Assembly: GCA_002746685.1 (NCBI GenBank)
Contig: PDQK01000030.1
Span: forward strand, 1 to 62,094
From: Desulfobulbus propionicus
Lineage (GTDB): Bacteria; Desulfobacterota; Desulfobulbia; Desulfobulbales; Desulfobulbaceae
Direction: 5' to 3'
Length of the DNA: 62,094 nt
A model generated the notes under the pieces. The model worked only from the letters and a program-made list of their open reading frames with translations. It made no database searches and was not told the DNA's origin. Within the stretch, counting starts at the first letter, position 1. Each line of letters starts with the position of its first letter. Both the position numbers and the translations under genes were made by a program. Shown piece by piece: positions 37,306-45,326 of the stretch.

Positions 37306-37884
37306 TTATTTTCTTCTTTGCAAACGGGCACGTCCGACAAGTCCTAACAGACCCGAACCAAGCAACAATATAGCTGACGGTACTGGCACAGGATTAGGAT
37401 TTGTACCTGCGGCAAAGCTAACGCCTTCCATCCAATAGTCGGTACTCGGATAGCCACTTGCGTACGCTGAACCTGCTACGAGCAGATTATATGTCCCTGC
37501 ATCAAGAAAATCCCAAGTATAGGTGCTTACCAAATTACTACCCGAATAATATGGGTCTGCTTTTTCCCATGGGGTGACATTTTTAGGTGCTGGGCCATTT
37601 TCAAAGCCAACACTTGTTATGTCCACCCATTCAGGAGAAAACATACCACGGTTATCTGTTTCTGAAAGAGTAAAAGAAAGCGATCCTGATTCCGCCAAAG
37701 TGAAAACAAAGGTGTCGGTAAAATCTGCCTGATAGGCTCCATTCTCAGACACCAATTCGGGTTCATAAAATGGCCGATAATAATCGGGATCATCCAAATC
37801 TACAGTTATTGTTTGGGCTGATACTGCTCCAGCACAAAGAAAAAAGACACAAAGGGCTGAAAAACCTGTTTTTACTACATTCAC
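37306..37884 (-). CDS. PEP-CTERM domain exported protein
   Basis: 192 residues from a GTG at 37884, chosen because GGAGG lies 6 bases upstream. Signal peptide (GFSALCVFFLCAGAVSAQ) followed by a beta-rich globular domain of about 140 residues that I do not recognise, then the C-terminal sorting signal: VPVPSAILLLGSGLLGLVGR and a basic end. Such proteins are processed by an exosortase (EpsH/XrtA family) and linked with exopolysaccharide. No exosortase is encoded in this window. Single gene. Confidence 0.88.
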   Translation of the reverse strand: MNVVKTGFSALCVFFLCAGAVSAQTITVDLDDPDYYRPFYEPELVSENGAYQADFTDTFVFTLAESGSLSFTLSETDNRGMFSPEWVDITSVGFENGPAPKNVTPWEKADPYYSGSNLVSTYTWDFLDAGTYNLLVAGSAYASGYPSTDYWMEGVSFAAGTNPNPVPVPSAILLLGSGLLGLVGRARLQRRK

Positions 37885-38180
37885 ACTATTCCTCCAATTA
37901 ATAAGTAAAAAGCGAATCTGCAGGAATCCCTGAGACGAAGAATACAAATTGTATTATAAAAAATTAGCTTTGTTAAATTTTCTTGGGCAATAAAAATAAA
38001 TAGGTCAGGTTCGCAGCTCAACTCTGCCCCTTTTGATGCTCTCTTTTCCTTGTCTGATGCGTATTTGTGAGAGCGCTTCTCCTTTTTGCTTGTTTATTGG
38101 TCCTGTCCTGGTAAAAACGTTCCAGTGAGCAATTTGCACCACAACGGACAGCCCAACTTTTTGTTTACCACATATAGCTT

Positions 38181-39356
38181 ATGGACCGTCGCTCTGCCTT
38201 AAAAATCCTGCATCTTGATACTTCTGCTTCAATACATGAAATAAAGCAGAGCTATCGAAAGCTGGCTGCCCGTTACCACCCTGACCACCATGCCCAAAAT
38301 CCAGTCACAGCAAAAAAGGCCGGAGAAAAGATGAAAGAACTCAACAGTGCCTACGCCTGGTTGCTGGATAATGGAGGGCAAACTGATGAAGCAGTTCACC
38401 CTGCTTTCGATCACCAACCGAGTGCTACCACCACTTTTCAGCGTTTTTCCCTCCCTCTCCTGGTTTTCCTAGCGCTCCTGGTGGTTGTGATTGGAGGTTT
38501 TTTCTTTTTCACGTTCAGTAGGGTGGAAAACCAGTTTGAAAAGGAAAACAAAGAGCGGTCAACGGCTCATGTCGAAACAGCTCTTTTTCTGCCCCATGAG
38601 CTAGATAATTTATCACACAGCGAGATACAAAAGCTCCAACAAGGGTTGACTGCTCTTGGTTATGAAATCGGCGGGGTAGATGGATTTATGGGCCCCAAAA
38701 CCAGAGCAGGGATACAAGCATATTGTGCTGATTTTAGAGTATTTAAGCCATGCGGTTCGGTTGCAGCAGCACAAAACAATGTGCAACTTCATGCTACGGT
38801 CATTACCCACCAACCAGAGTGGCTTAAGATCGCGCAGGACGGGCAGTTCCACACCTGGCTGACTGATCAGGAAGAGGCAGAACATGTACACATGGCAATA
38901 GCAATGATGCCGGCCTTAGAGTTGGTCAAGTTAATTGATCAGTATCGCTTTATGACCTTTGCCCCATCACAACAGCAGCTTCCGACAACGGGGGTGCTCT
39001 GGCAGGAGAGTAAGCCGCTGGGCAGTACAATACTCACCCTTGACGCAGGTAAAGCCCGTGGACACCATTTTTACCTCAAACTTATTCAAGCAACAACTAA
39101 ACAGGATGTGGTGTACGGGTTTGTTCGTGGTGGTGATCAGTGGAATATCGCCCTGCCTCCAGGTGATCACCAACTGAAAATCGCTGTGGGAGATGAGTGG
39201 TATGGAAAACAGTACCTCTTTGGACCTGAAACACATATTTTGTTACTCGACCTCCCGGGAGCCAAGCTCCCTTCCCTTTCCCAGCAGCCCCTGGATCTGA
39301 ATACGCTCATCCAGAGCAATCAAATAACACCAACAGGTTCGGTTTTTGCCTTTTAA
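38181..39356 (+). CDS. DnaJ-domain / transmembrane / peptidoglycan-binding fusion protein
   Basis: 391 residues. Residues 1-68 are a J-domain with an intact HPD (KLAARYHPDHHA), able to stimulate an Hsp70. A membrane helix follows at about 92-115 (LPLLVFLALLVVVIGGFFFF). The periplasmic side (about 140-190) has a peptidoglycan-binding domain 1 fold (IQKLQQGLTALGYEIGG, DGFMGPKTRAGIQAY). The last 150 residues look beta-rich and unassigned. The protein would reach from cytoplasm to cell wall. No DnaJ zinc finger or client-binding domain. It ends at a terminator and is followed by a TrpR-like remnant. Confidence 0.85.
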   Translation: MDRRSALKILHLDTSASIHEIKQSYRKLAARYHPDHHAQNPVTAKKAGEKMKELNSAYAWLLDNGGQTDEAVHPAFDHQPSATTTFQRFSLPLLVFLALLVVVIGGFFFFTFSRVENQFEKENKERSTAHVETALFLPHELDNLSHSEIQKLQQGLTALGYEIGGVDGFMGPKTRAGIQAYCADFRVFKPCGSVAAAQNNVQLHATVITHQPEWLKIAQDGQFHTWLTDQEEAEHVHMAIAMMPALELVKLIDQYRFMTFAPSQQQLPTTGVLWQESKPLGSTILTLDAGKARGHHFYLKLIQATTKQDVVYGFVRGGDQWNIALPPGDHQLKIAVGDEWYGKQYLFGPETHILLLDLPGAKLPSLSQQPLDLNTLIQSNQITPTGSVFAF

Positions 39357-39397
39357 AATGGATACCGGCCTCAATATTGAGTCCGGTATCCATTTTA
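39355..39397 (+). terminator. Rho-independent terminator after the J-domain gene
   Basis: AAAATGGATACCGG and CCGGTATCCATTTT form a 14-bp stem around an AT-rich loop, starting at the stop codon itself. It ends in a short T run and may be used in both directions. Confidence 0.8.
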
Positions 39398-39429
39398 TGC
39401 CCCTCTCTATCGTCAATCTGCGACGAAGA

Positions 39430-39662
39430 TATATTGACAAAACAACTGTCCTTGCGGATACTAAGAGGAGGGCAAAGATATTTCATTGCGCTGGCAGCTC
39501 ATGCGCAAATTACAGGAAGGAGAAACACAGCACAAGAGAGCACAGGGACATCGGATCAGTTTATCCAGAATCACCCGCTGGACAAAGCTCTTGAAAAAAG
39601 AGGATACGGTAACCAATCGAATCCTGCACAACTCTGAACAAAAAGGAAAGAAGACAAAATGA
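39430..39662 (+). pseudogene. TrpR-family repressor remnant, frameshifted
   Basis: Bases 39465-39662 encode EEGKDISLRWQLMRKL, then QEGETQ, ISLSRITRWTKLLKK: the helix-turn-helix region of TrpR-like repressors, which normally read like LTPDERE..LRGEMSQRE..ITRGSNSLK. This frame has a stop (39462-39464) just before it. The expected preceding residues (DEDILTKQLSLRIL) are present in another frame at about 39424-39462, so a one- or two-base frameshift separates the parts. The N-terminal helices are absent. The end TGA overlaps the ATG of the next gene as ATGA. Either a decayed gene or a shortened one; no good start except an ATT behind GAGGAGG. Confidence 0.5.
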
Positions 39663-40615
39663 AACAATCGTGGACAAAAAAACTGGTTTTGGGAGCAGCA
39701 ATCATGCTTGCCACTGCTCCAGCAGCAATGAGTTATGAACAGCCAGCAGTAAATCTTGGCTTTACTTCCTTTATGGATGGTGCTCCTCCGGCAGGTCCTG
39801 GATTCTATTTTACCCAGTACTTCCAGTACTACTCTGCAGACGCCCTGATGGATGGCAATGGAGACGAGATACCATTACCTGACCCTGAGCTTGATGGTTG
39901 GATCAGTTTAACGCAGTTGTTTTACCAGTCTGATCAGGAGTTGTTGCTGGGTGCAAAATGGGGGGTGGATGTCATTGTGCCTTATGTATCCTTAGGGCTT
40001 GATTACGCCGTAAACAGCCCCTTTTTTCCCCAGGCTAACAACGCCGGTTTTGGTGATGTACTTGTCGGGCCTTTTCTTCAATGGGATCCAATCATGGGAG
40101 ACAATGGCCCTCGGTTCATGCACCGGATTGAGTTCCAGATGATTTTCCCAACCGGTAAGTATGATTCGGATAGGTCCATCAACCCCGGAAGCAACTTCTT
40201 CTCCTTTAACCCATACTGGAACGGCACATTGTTCCTTACTCCAAAATGGACAGTAACCAGTCGTATCCACTACCTGTGGAATGCTAAAAATAATGATCCC
40301 AGCCCTGCGTACTTGGGTGCTGATGACATCCAGGCTGGACAGGCTATTCACGTCAACTTTGGCACCAGTTATGAAGTGCTGCCCAAGATATTACGGGTTG
40401 GGATTAATGGGTATTATCTCAAGCAATTGACAGAAAGCGAAAGAAATGGTCAGGAAATAAAAAACAGTAAAGAACAGGTGCTGGCACTTGGCCCAGGGGT
40501 GCTGTTTTCATTATCCCAGGATGATCACCTGTTCTTTAATGCCTACTGGGAAACTGCGGTTAAAAACAGGCCCGAAGGGAGCCGGTTTACTCTTCGCTGG
40601 GTGCATCATTTCTAA
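39659..40615 (+). CDS. Outer-membrane protein of the phenol MetA-pathway transporter family
   Basis: 318 residues with a signal peptide ([25 protein letters not shown]). The mature part is a predicted beta-barrel with alternating strands ([50 protein letters not shown]) and ends in a terminal strand FTLRWVHHF with the C-terminal Phe favoured for outer-membrane insertion. The family (MetA-pathway of phenol degradation-like) is linked to uptake of hydrophobic compounds, but a specific substrate cannot be inferred. AAAGGAAAG lies before the ATG. It ends at the terminator at 40621. Confidence 0.8.
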   Translation: MKQSWTKKLVLGAAIMLATAPAAMSYEQPAVNLGFTSFMDGAPPAGPGFYFTQYFQYYSADALMDGNGDEIPLPDPELDGWISLTQLFYQSDQELLLGAKWGVDVIVPYVSLGLDYAVNSPFFPQANNAGFGDVLVGPFLQWDPIMGDNGPRFMHRIEFQMIFPTGKYDSDRSINPGSNFFSFNPYWNGTLFLTPKWTVTSRIHYLWNAKNNDPSPAYLGADDIQAGQAIHVNFGTSYEVLPKILRVGINGYYLKQLTESERNGQEIKNSKEQVLALGPGVLFSLSQDDHLFFNAYWETAVKNRPEGSRFTLRWVHHF

Positions 40616-40620
40616 AAACA

Positions 40621-40655
40621 AACGGGAGGATGCCTAAAAAGCATCCTCCCGTTTT
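40621..40655. terminator. Bidirectional terminator between convergent genes
   Basis: AACGGGAGGATGC and GCATCCTCCCGTT form a perfect 13-bp stem with a 7-base loop. A short T run follows on the plus strand and TTTGTTTTT on the minus strand, so it should end both the outer-membrane gene and the small Gly-rich gene. Confidence 0.85.
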
Positions 40656-40672
40656 ACACCTCGCTCTTGTTG

Positions 40673-40855
40673 CTAGCGCTGGCAGCGCCCTCCGCCACCA
40701 CGACCCTTTCCCTGCCCGGTACCATCGCGGCGGCCAACACCGCCGCCTCTTCCAAGCCCTCGACCACCGCAATTTCCGCCTACAGTGCCTTGATCGTTTT
40801 TTTCCTTGTTCCGGTTGTGTGCTCCCTCGTCCTTTTGCAGCGTATCCTGAACCAT
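40673..40855 (-). CDS. Small glycine-rich basic protein, function unknown
   Basis: 60 residues from the ATG at 40855, supported by AAGGAGG 5 bases upstream. The N-terminal third is charged (MVQDTLQKDEG), and the last half is almost entirely Gly, Arg and short turns (NCGGRGLGRGGG, GRRDGTGQGKGRGGGG) ending RCQR. Low complexity makes homology weak, but a good ribosome site, same-strand position 34 bases after the kinase-like gene and a terminator 18 bases downstream argue it is real. RGG-type composition is compatible with nucleic-acid binding or with metal-cofactor accessory peptides; neither is shown. Confidence 0.6.
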   Translation of the reverse strand: MVQDTLQKDEGAHNRNKEKNDQGTVGGNCGGRGLGRGGGVGRRDGTGQGKGRGGGGRCQR

Positions 40856-40889
40856 ACCGCCCTCCTTGATGGAAAATGATGCGTTCTTC

Positions 40890-41735
40890 TTATTCAATGT
40901 CCAGGTTATAAAAAGTGTTTACATGCCCTTTATAAGGATGTACTGGCTCACCAAAAGCAACATCCTCAATGGCAAACATTTCTTTAACTGTTGCAACGAA
41001 TTCTTTTCGAGCGTTCTTATCGTTTTTTAACACCCCATCCACAGCAGTGAGCAAAACAGTGTGCTCCTTAGTCAGCGTTACATGGGCGCTTGAATCGGCT
41101 TTACTGACCTGTGCTGCAATATTAGCTTGTAACGCCAGGTTTTGCAGAGCAGCACGGGACCGCTCTGTTTCCCGAAACTGTTCCTTTTGTATCACTTGGA
41201 CGAGTAACTCGGCGACATCATCCACGGTCAATGATCCTACGCAGAGTACCATATCATACAATCTGCTGTCCCATGGATCTTTTCCATGGAGATGTAAAGA
41301 CCATTTCCGGCGTTCTTCATCATCTTTTTTCAAAGAAAACAACGCACTATCCTGAGAAGCACCTTCCCTGCGCATTTCTTCGGCAACCCGTGAGTTCAGG
41401 TCTGCAATTATTCGAACTTTGAGTGCGTGAGCAATATTTTGGAGAAAAAAATGTCCTGCCAGGCCATGGTAGACAATATTGCCTTTGAGCATATGGGAAA
41501 GAAAAGCCGATTTAAAGTACGCCACATACCTCTGTTGACCGTTATTAAACCGCTCCAGCACCGTTGGTGCGTCGTGCACTGCTTTTAAAAGTTTAATTTC
41601 AGGGATATTAAACTGGTCTGAGGCCTCGACCAAAATTTCCCGTGAAATACACTCATAGCCAAGCTCACTGGCAACGGCTTCGGCAACTTCCTTGCCCCGA
41701 CTGTACGAACCTCTTGAAATTGTAACGATAGACAT
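40890..41735 (-). CDS. Cytidylate-kinase-like family protein
   Basis: 281 residues. The N-terminus SIVTISRGSYSRGKEVAEAVA and ELGYECISREIL match the cytidylate-kinase-like (Cytidylate_kin2) family, where the P-loop is modified: here SRGSYSRGKE replaces the usual GxxGxGK. The middle has LVGSLTV-type and GASQDSALFSLKKDDEERRKW, the lid-like charged helix. The C-terminal 80 residues (about 200-281) are an extra region of unclear role. Substrate is unknown; a nucleotide kinase is inferred from the family. Overlaps no neighbour and probably shares its transcript with the Gly-rich gene. Confidence 0.7.
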   Translation of the reverse strand: MSIVTISRGSYSRGKEVAEAVASELGYECISREILVEASDQFNIPEIKLLKAVHDAPTVLERFNNGQQRYVAYFKSAFLSHMLKGNIVYHGLAGHFFLQNIAHALKVRIIADLNSRVAEEMRREGASQDSALFSLKKDDEERRKWSLHLHGKDPWDSRLYDMVLCVGSLTVDDVAELLVQVIQKEQFRETERSRAALQNLALQANIAAQVSKADSSAHVTLTKEHTVLLTAVDGVLKNDKNARKEFVATVKEMFAIEDVAFGEPVHPYKGHVNTFYNLDIE

Positions 41736-42139
41736 TTCTGCCTCCTTTAGCTATCCCTCTAGAAAAGAATTTAAAAACATACGATTAAGCATTAAAGAAG
41801 AAAAGAGCTACTCATTTTCTTTCTCGCTGAGGGAGAGACTCTTACACCCACAACACTTCTTTTTCAAATACTCTTTTACTCTTTTTTGTTTGGTTGTTGA
41901 CAAAATGGATTATTTCTTCAAGACTTCACCCCATCCGACAAAAAATGGCAAAATACAATCAGGTATGCCCCACCGGTAATGAACCCATTTTCCCTTGTTC
42001 AATGAGCCACCGCAGCCGGTTTTGTATGCAAAAGCTGCACCTTATCGGGTTGATATTACAAATGCCAAGCTATACTCATCATTGATGAAAGAGCAAGGTG
42101 GATCCCCCCTTTGGTGGCCTACCGGTAGTTATGGGTGGT
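41736..42139. other. Intergenic region with a possible gene fragment
   Basis: Upstream of the kinase-like gene and downstream of the crotonase gene on the minus strand. The plus-strand frame from about 41999 reads NEPPQPVLYAKAAPYR and later KLYSSLMKEQGGSPLWWPTG, which mildly recalls the N-terminus of endonuclease III-like proteins (LY..L....G...WWP). The frame then continues into antisense of the crotonase gene. Too short to assign; may be a relic or chance. Confidence 0.25.
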
Positions 42140-42919
42140 TTATTTTTCCTGCCACACCGGATTACGCCGCTCAAAAAAGGCTTTCACACCTTCCTTGGCA
42201 TCATCTGTGGTACACAGCCGCGCAAAGGCCTCGTTCATCAAGTCAAACTGCTGCGTATAGGTCATATCTTCTGCTGCATAAAAGCCCTGCTTGGCAATCT
42301 GTACTGCGATAGGACTGCGTTTTGCAAGATCCTCTGCCCAAGCCAGAGCCTCGCTCTCCAGATCCTCTTTGGGAACAAGTCGATTAACCAATCCAAGCTC
42401 TTTAAGCTCAGGGCCTTTTATAAGTTTGCCGTAGAGCAGCAGCTCAAGCGCCTTTTTCCTGCCCACACATCTTGCCACAGGGACCACTGGACCAACACAG
42501 TTCAATCCCACATTAATGGCGGTCAATCCCATTTTTACATTATCTGCAGCAATAGTCAGGTCAGCAGATACAGCCAGCCCCATGCCATTTGCCGCAGCAA
42601 CACCCTGCACCTGGGCAATAACCGGCTTTTTCATCCTGGATATGCAACTCAATGGTTTTTCCATATTCTCAATCCAGGCCCGGTACTCATTGGGGGTCTG
42701 CCCTTCCAGCTCATTCACATCAATTCCTGCACAAAAGGCCTTGCCAGCACCTTTAATCAGAATAACCCGCACCTTTGCGTCCTTGTCCATCTCCTGTAAG
42801 GCATCTGCAAGCTCAACAGCAAATGGAGAGCTGAAGGTGTTGAGTTGATCAGGACGGTTGAGCGTGATGGTTCCTACATACTTTTCACTTACTTCGGTAA
42901 TAAGATGTTCGTACGCCAT
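42140..42919 (-). CDS. Enoyl-CoA hydratase/isomerase (crotonase) family protein
   Basis: 259 residues with the crotonase fold: TITLNRPDQLNTFSS, the oxyanion-hole segments AFCAGIDVNELEG and GVAAANGMGLAVSADLTIA, and the trimerisation C-terminus. Of the two catalytic Glu of enoyl-CoA hydratases, the one in the usual PEI block is replaced (LTAINVGLN), while the one in KALELLLYG is retained. An isomerase or another crotonase activity therefore seems more likely than simple hydration. GAGGA precedes the ATG. Monocistronic in this window. Confidence 0.85.
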   Translation of the reverse strand: MAYEHLITEVSEKYVGTITLNRPDQLNTFSSPFAVELADALQEMDKDAKVRVILIKGAGKAFCAGIDVNELEGQTPNEYRAWIENMEKPLSCISRMKKPVIAQVQGVAAANGMGLAVSADLTIAADNVKMGLTAINVGLNCVGPVVPVARCVGRKKALELLLYGKLIKGPELKELGLVNRLVPKEDLESEALAWAEDLAKRSPIAVQIAKQGFYAAEDMTYTQQFDLMNEAFARLCTTDDAKEGVKAFFERRNPVWQEK

Positions 42920-43574
42920 GAAATCCTCCTCTCTGGGTTAATGAGCGAACCAGATATGTTGCCTAAAAAATGTGATCTGGCATCCTCCCTTTTCCTTGAA
43001 GCCAAAAAATCCACTGCACAACAAGGTGCATTTTGTAAGCTACCATCCTCTTGAACGAGACGGCTAAAACGATGTACTTAACTGCAGTTCAAGCAAGACC
43101 ATCATTACTTCAGAAGCGGAAAATAGCTACAACAAAATGAACGTCATCAAAATAGGTGGCAGGTGTTTAAAGGGGAGTAAAACCATCCGTCAGATATCCC
43201 GCCTGATCCCAACCTATGACAAAGGCAATATCATTGTCGTCTCAGATCTTTACGGTGTTACCAACCTTCTACTTGGCGGATGACAAAGGCACTTGAAGAT
43301 GAAGATCAGGTTATGGCCCATATTGAGGTGTTGCAACGCGCTATTTTTCCGCCATAGCCAACCTCCAGTGCAGCGATGTACTTTTTACTCCATGAAGACA
43401 CGTTAGATACAGGGGTTCACGCCCTGCACAACATCTTTTTTAAGCAGAGTTAACCGCAATTGTTTATATCTTCGTTGCACCTGTTCAAGTAAGCGACTAT
43501 GTTGAAACCGTTTGTGTACAAACTCAAACAGCTTCAGTCAAAACCAGAAACATTATTACATCACCGAGGTAGAT
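42920..43574. other. Intergenic region containing an aspartokinase relic
   Basis: The only recognisable content is the aspartate kinase fragment at 43137-43453. The rest is divergent leader sequence for the crotonase gene and the upstream region of the ABC transporter genes. Confidence 0.5.
43137..43453 (+). pseudogene. Aspartate kinase N-terminal fragment
   Basis: An ATG at 43137 opens MNVIKIGGRCLKGSKTIRQI, followed by IIVVSDLYGVTNLLLGG and then TGA (43280-43282). In aspartate kinases the N-terminus reads VxKFGGTSL and VVSAxxGVTNxLL, so the match is clear. After the stop the match continues in another frame (ALEDEDQVMAHIEVLQRAIF, stop TAG), and again in a later frame (EDTLDTGVHALHNIFFKQS, stop TAA at about 43451-43453). 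At least two frameshifts and loss of everything after about 100 residues make it non-functional. Confidence 0.75.
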
Positions 43575-44303
43575 GTGATTACATTTAACAACGTCAATAA
43601 ATGGTTTGGAGACTTTCACGTTCTCCAGGACATCAATCTTGCCATAGAAAAAGGTGAGGTTGTGGTTATCTGCGGGCCTTCCGGGTCGGGAAAATCCACC
43701 TTCATCAGATGCATTAACCGGCTTGAACCCATCCAGCAAGGTAATATTATTGTGGATGGGATGAACGTGAACGATCCGGCCACCAACATGACCCTGCTGC
43801 GAGCAGAAGTTGGGTTCGTGTTCCAGCAGTTCAACCTTTACCCCCACATGACAGTGCTGGATAACGTTATCCTCGCACCAACCATGGTACGAAAAATGAG
43901 CACCAGGGATGCCTCAGCCACGGCCATGGAACTGCTGGAAAAGGTGAATATCCCGGATAAGGCAAACTTCTACCCATCGCAGCTCTCTGGTGGTCAGCAG
44001 CAACGGGTAGCTATCGCCCGCGGGCTTGCCATGAAACCCAAGATCATGCTCTTTGATGAGCCCACCTCTGCTCTTGACCCGGAGATGATAAACGAGGTCC
44101 TTGACGTTATGAAATCCCTGGCCAGGGAAGGCATGACCATGGTCTGTGTTACCCATGAGATGGGTTTTGCCAGAGAGGTTGCCGACCGGGTTATCTTCAT
44201 GGATCACGGCCTGCTGGTAGAACAAAATACCCCTGAAGATTTTTTTCAGAACCCGCAACACCGGCGAACCCAGGATTTCTTAAGCAAGATTCTCAGCCAT
44301 TAA
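43575..44303 (+). CDS. Amino-acid ABC transporter ATP-binding protein (GlnQ-like)
   Basis: Cytoplasmic ATPase of a polar-amino-acid importer. 242 residues from a GTG at 43575, preceded by GAGG, and this gives the usual GlnQ length; a longer frame from 43512 has no ribosome site. Walker [11 protein letters not shown] loop [16 protein letters not shown], signature [16 protein letters not shown], Walker [16 protein letters not shown] and switch His VTHEMG are all intact. First gene of the transporter cluster, with the binding protein 85 bases downstream. Confidence 0.95.
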   Translation: MITFNNVNKWFGDFHVLQDINLAIEKGEVVVICGPSGSGKSTFIRCINRLEPIQQGNIIVDGMNVNDPATNMTLLRAEVGFVFQQFNLYPHMTVLDNVILAPTMVRKMSTRDASATAMELLEKVNIPDKANFYPSQLSGGQQQRVAIARGLAMKPKIMLFDEPTSALDPEMINEVLDVMKSLAREGMTMVCVTHEMGFAREVADRVIFMDHGLLVEQNTPEDFFQNPQHRRTQDFLSKILSH

Positions 44304-44388
44304 TCCATGGCTTTGAAGCCCGATCTGGTCGCTGCACAGGGTAGCACCAGAGCAATATCAATCCTTACTTACCTATGAGGAGACATAC

Positions 44389-45216
44389 ATGAAAGGTTTG
44401 AAAATCAGTGCGTTGACAACAGCCATACTCTTTGCAGGTACCTGCATGGCTTTTGCCGGCCCCACCTATGACCGTGTAATGAAAGACAAAGTCGTTAAGG
44501 CTGGTATCACCAATAAAGGGAAACCATTTGGTTTTATCGATGCCAACAACGAATGGGTTGGTTTTGACATGGATGTTGCCAAGGAAATCGCCAAACGTTT
44601 AGGCGCAAAGTTTGAGCCTGTGGTAGTGAACAACAAAACTCGCATCTCTTTTGTTCAAACCAATCCCCCCAAGGTGGACATGGTGCTCTCCAACATGACC
44701 CACAAGCGGGTTCGTGACGAAAAAATCGATTTCTCCATCACCTACTTTTTTGATGGTCAGAAATTCCTTGCCCCAGTTGGCACCATCAAGGATCCTAAAG
44801 AACTGGCTGGTAAAAAAGTTGGTTCCATGCAGGGAACGACCTCCATTGTGAATGCCAAGGCGTACCTGAAAAAAATGGGCGACAGTTCTCCAAAAGTGAC
44901 CGGTTACCAAAACGAAGTTGAAATGTTTGAAGCACTTCGTTCTGGCCGCGTTCAGGCGATTTCCACCGACTCCACCCTGCTGATTGCTCTTGCTGCAAAA
45001 GAACCGGGAAAATATGAACTGGTTGGTGAGTTCATCTCTGATGAGCCCTATGGTGTTGGTCTGCCCCAGGATGACTCAGCATGGCGTGACATCGTGAACT
45101 TCACCATTCAGGACATGTGGAAAGACGGTACCTACATGACCATTTACAACAAATGGTTCGGTCCTGACACTGAAACACCTTTCCCAATGACTGAAGAAAT
45201 CGAAATGTGGCCATAA
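44389..45216 (+). CDS. Periplasmic amino-acid-binding protein of the ABC importer
   Basis: 275 residues with signal peptide MKGLKISALTTAILFAGT and cleavage near AFAG. Family-3 solute-binding domain: VVKAGITNKGKPFGFIDANN, VGFDMDVAKEIAKRLGA, DMVLSNMTHKRVRDEKIDFS and LAGKKVGSMQGTTSI. Ligand is probably a polar or acidic amino acid (Glu, Asp or Gln type), which cannot be narrowed from the sequence. Ribosome site GAGGAGA precedes the ATG by about 7 bases. A hairpin in the gap to the permease gene probably sets their expression ratio. Confidence 0.93.
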   Translation: MKGLKISALTTAILFAGTCMAFAGPTYDRVMKDKVVKAGITNKGKPFGFIDANNEWVGFDMDVAKEIAKRLGAKFEPVVVNNKTRISFVQTNPPKVDMVLSNMTHKRVRDEKIDFSITYFFDGQKFLAPVGTIKDPKELAGKKVGSMQGTTSIVNAKAYLKKMGDSSPKVTGYQNEVEMFEALRSGRVQAISTDSTLLIALAAKEPGKYELVGEFISDEPYGVGLPQDDSAWRDIVNFTIQDMWKDGTYMTIYNKWFGPDTETPFPMTEEIEMWP

Positions 45217-45245
45217 GCCAAGCGGCTCATTTTTTTCTCTCGTTT

Positions 45246-45280
45246 CCTGCCTGCTGCCAGATTTTCTGATAGCAGGCAGG
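45246..45280 (+). promoter_or_regulatory. Intercistronic hairpin between binding-protein and permease genes
   Basis: CCTGCCTGCT and AGCAGGCAGG form a perfect 10-bp stem with a 15-base loop and no T run behind it. Such hairpins often stabilise the upstream binding-protein mRNA and reduce read-through to the permease. Confidence 0.5.
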
Positions 45281-45326
45281 ATATCACCTGTATCTTTTAC
45301 AGTGAGCTTCTCTCTCAAGGCGTACC

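Noticed and set aside
39600..39620. GGTAACCAATC as a further copy of the dispersed motif
   Set aside because: Only 11 bases match and the CACGGG half is absent; it lies within the TrpR-like remnant and may be chance.
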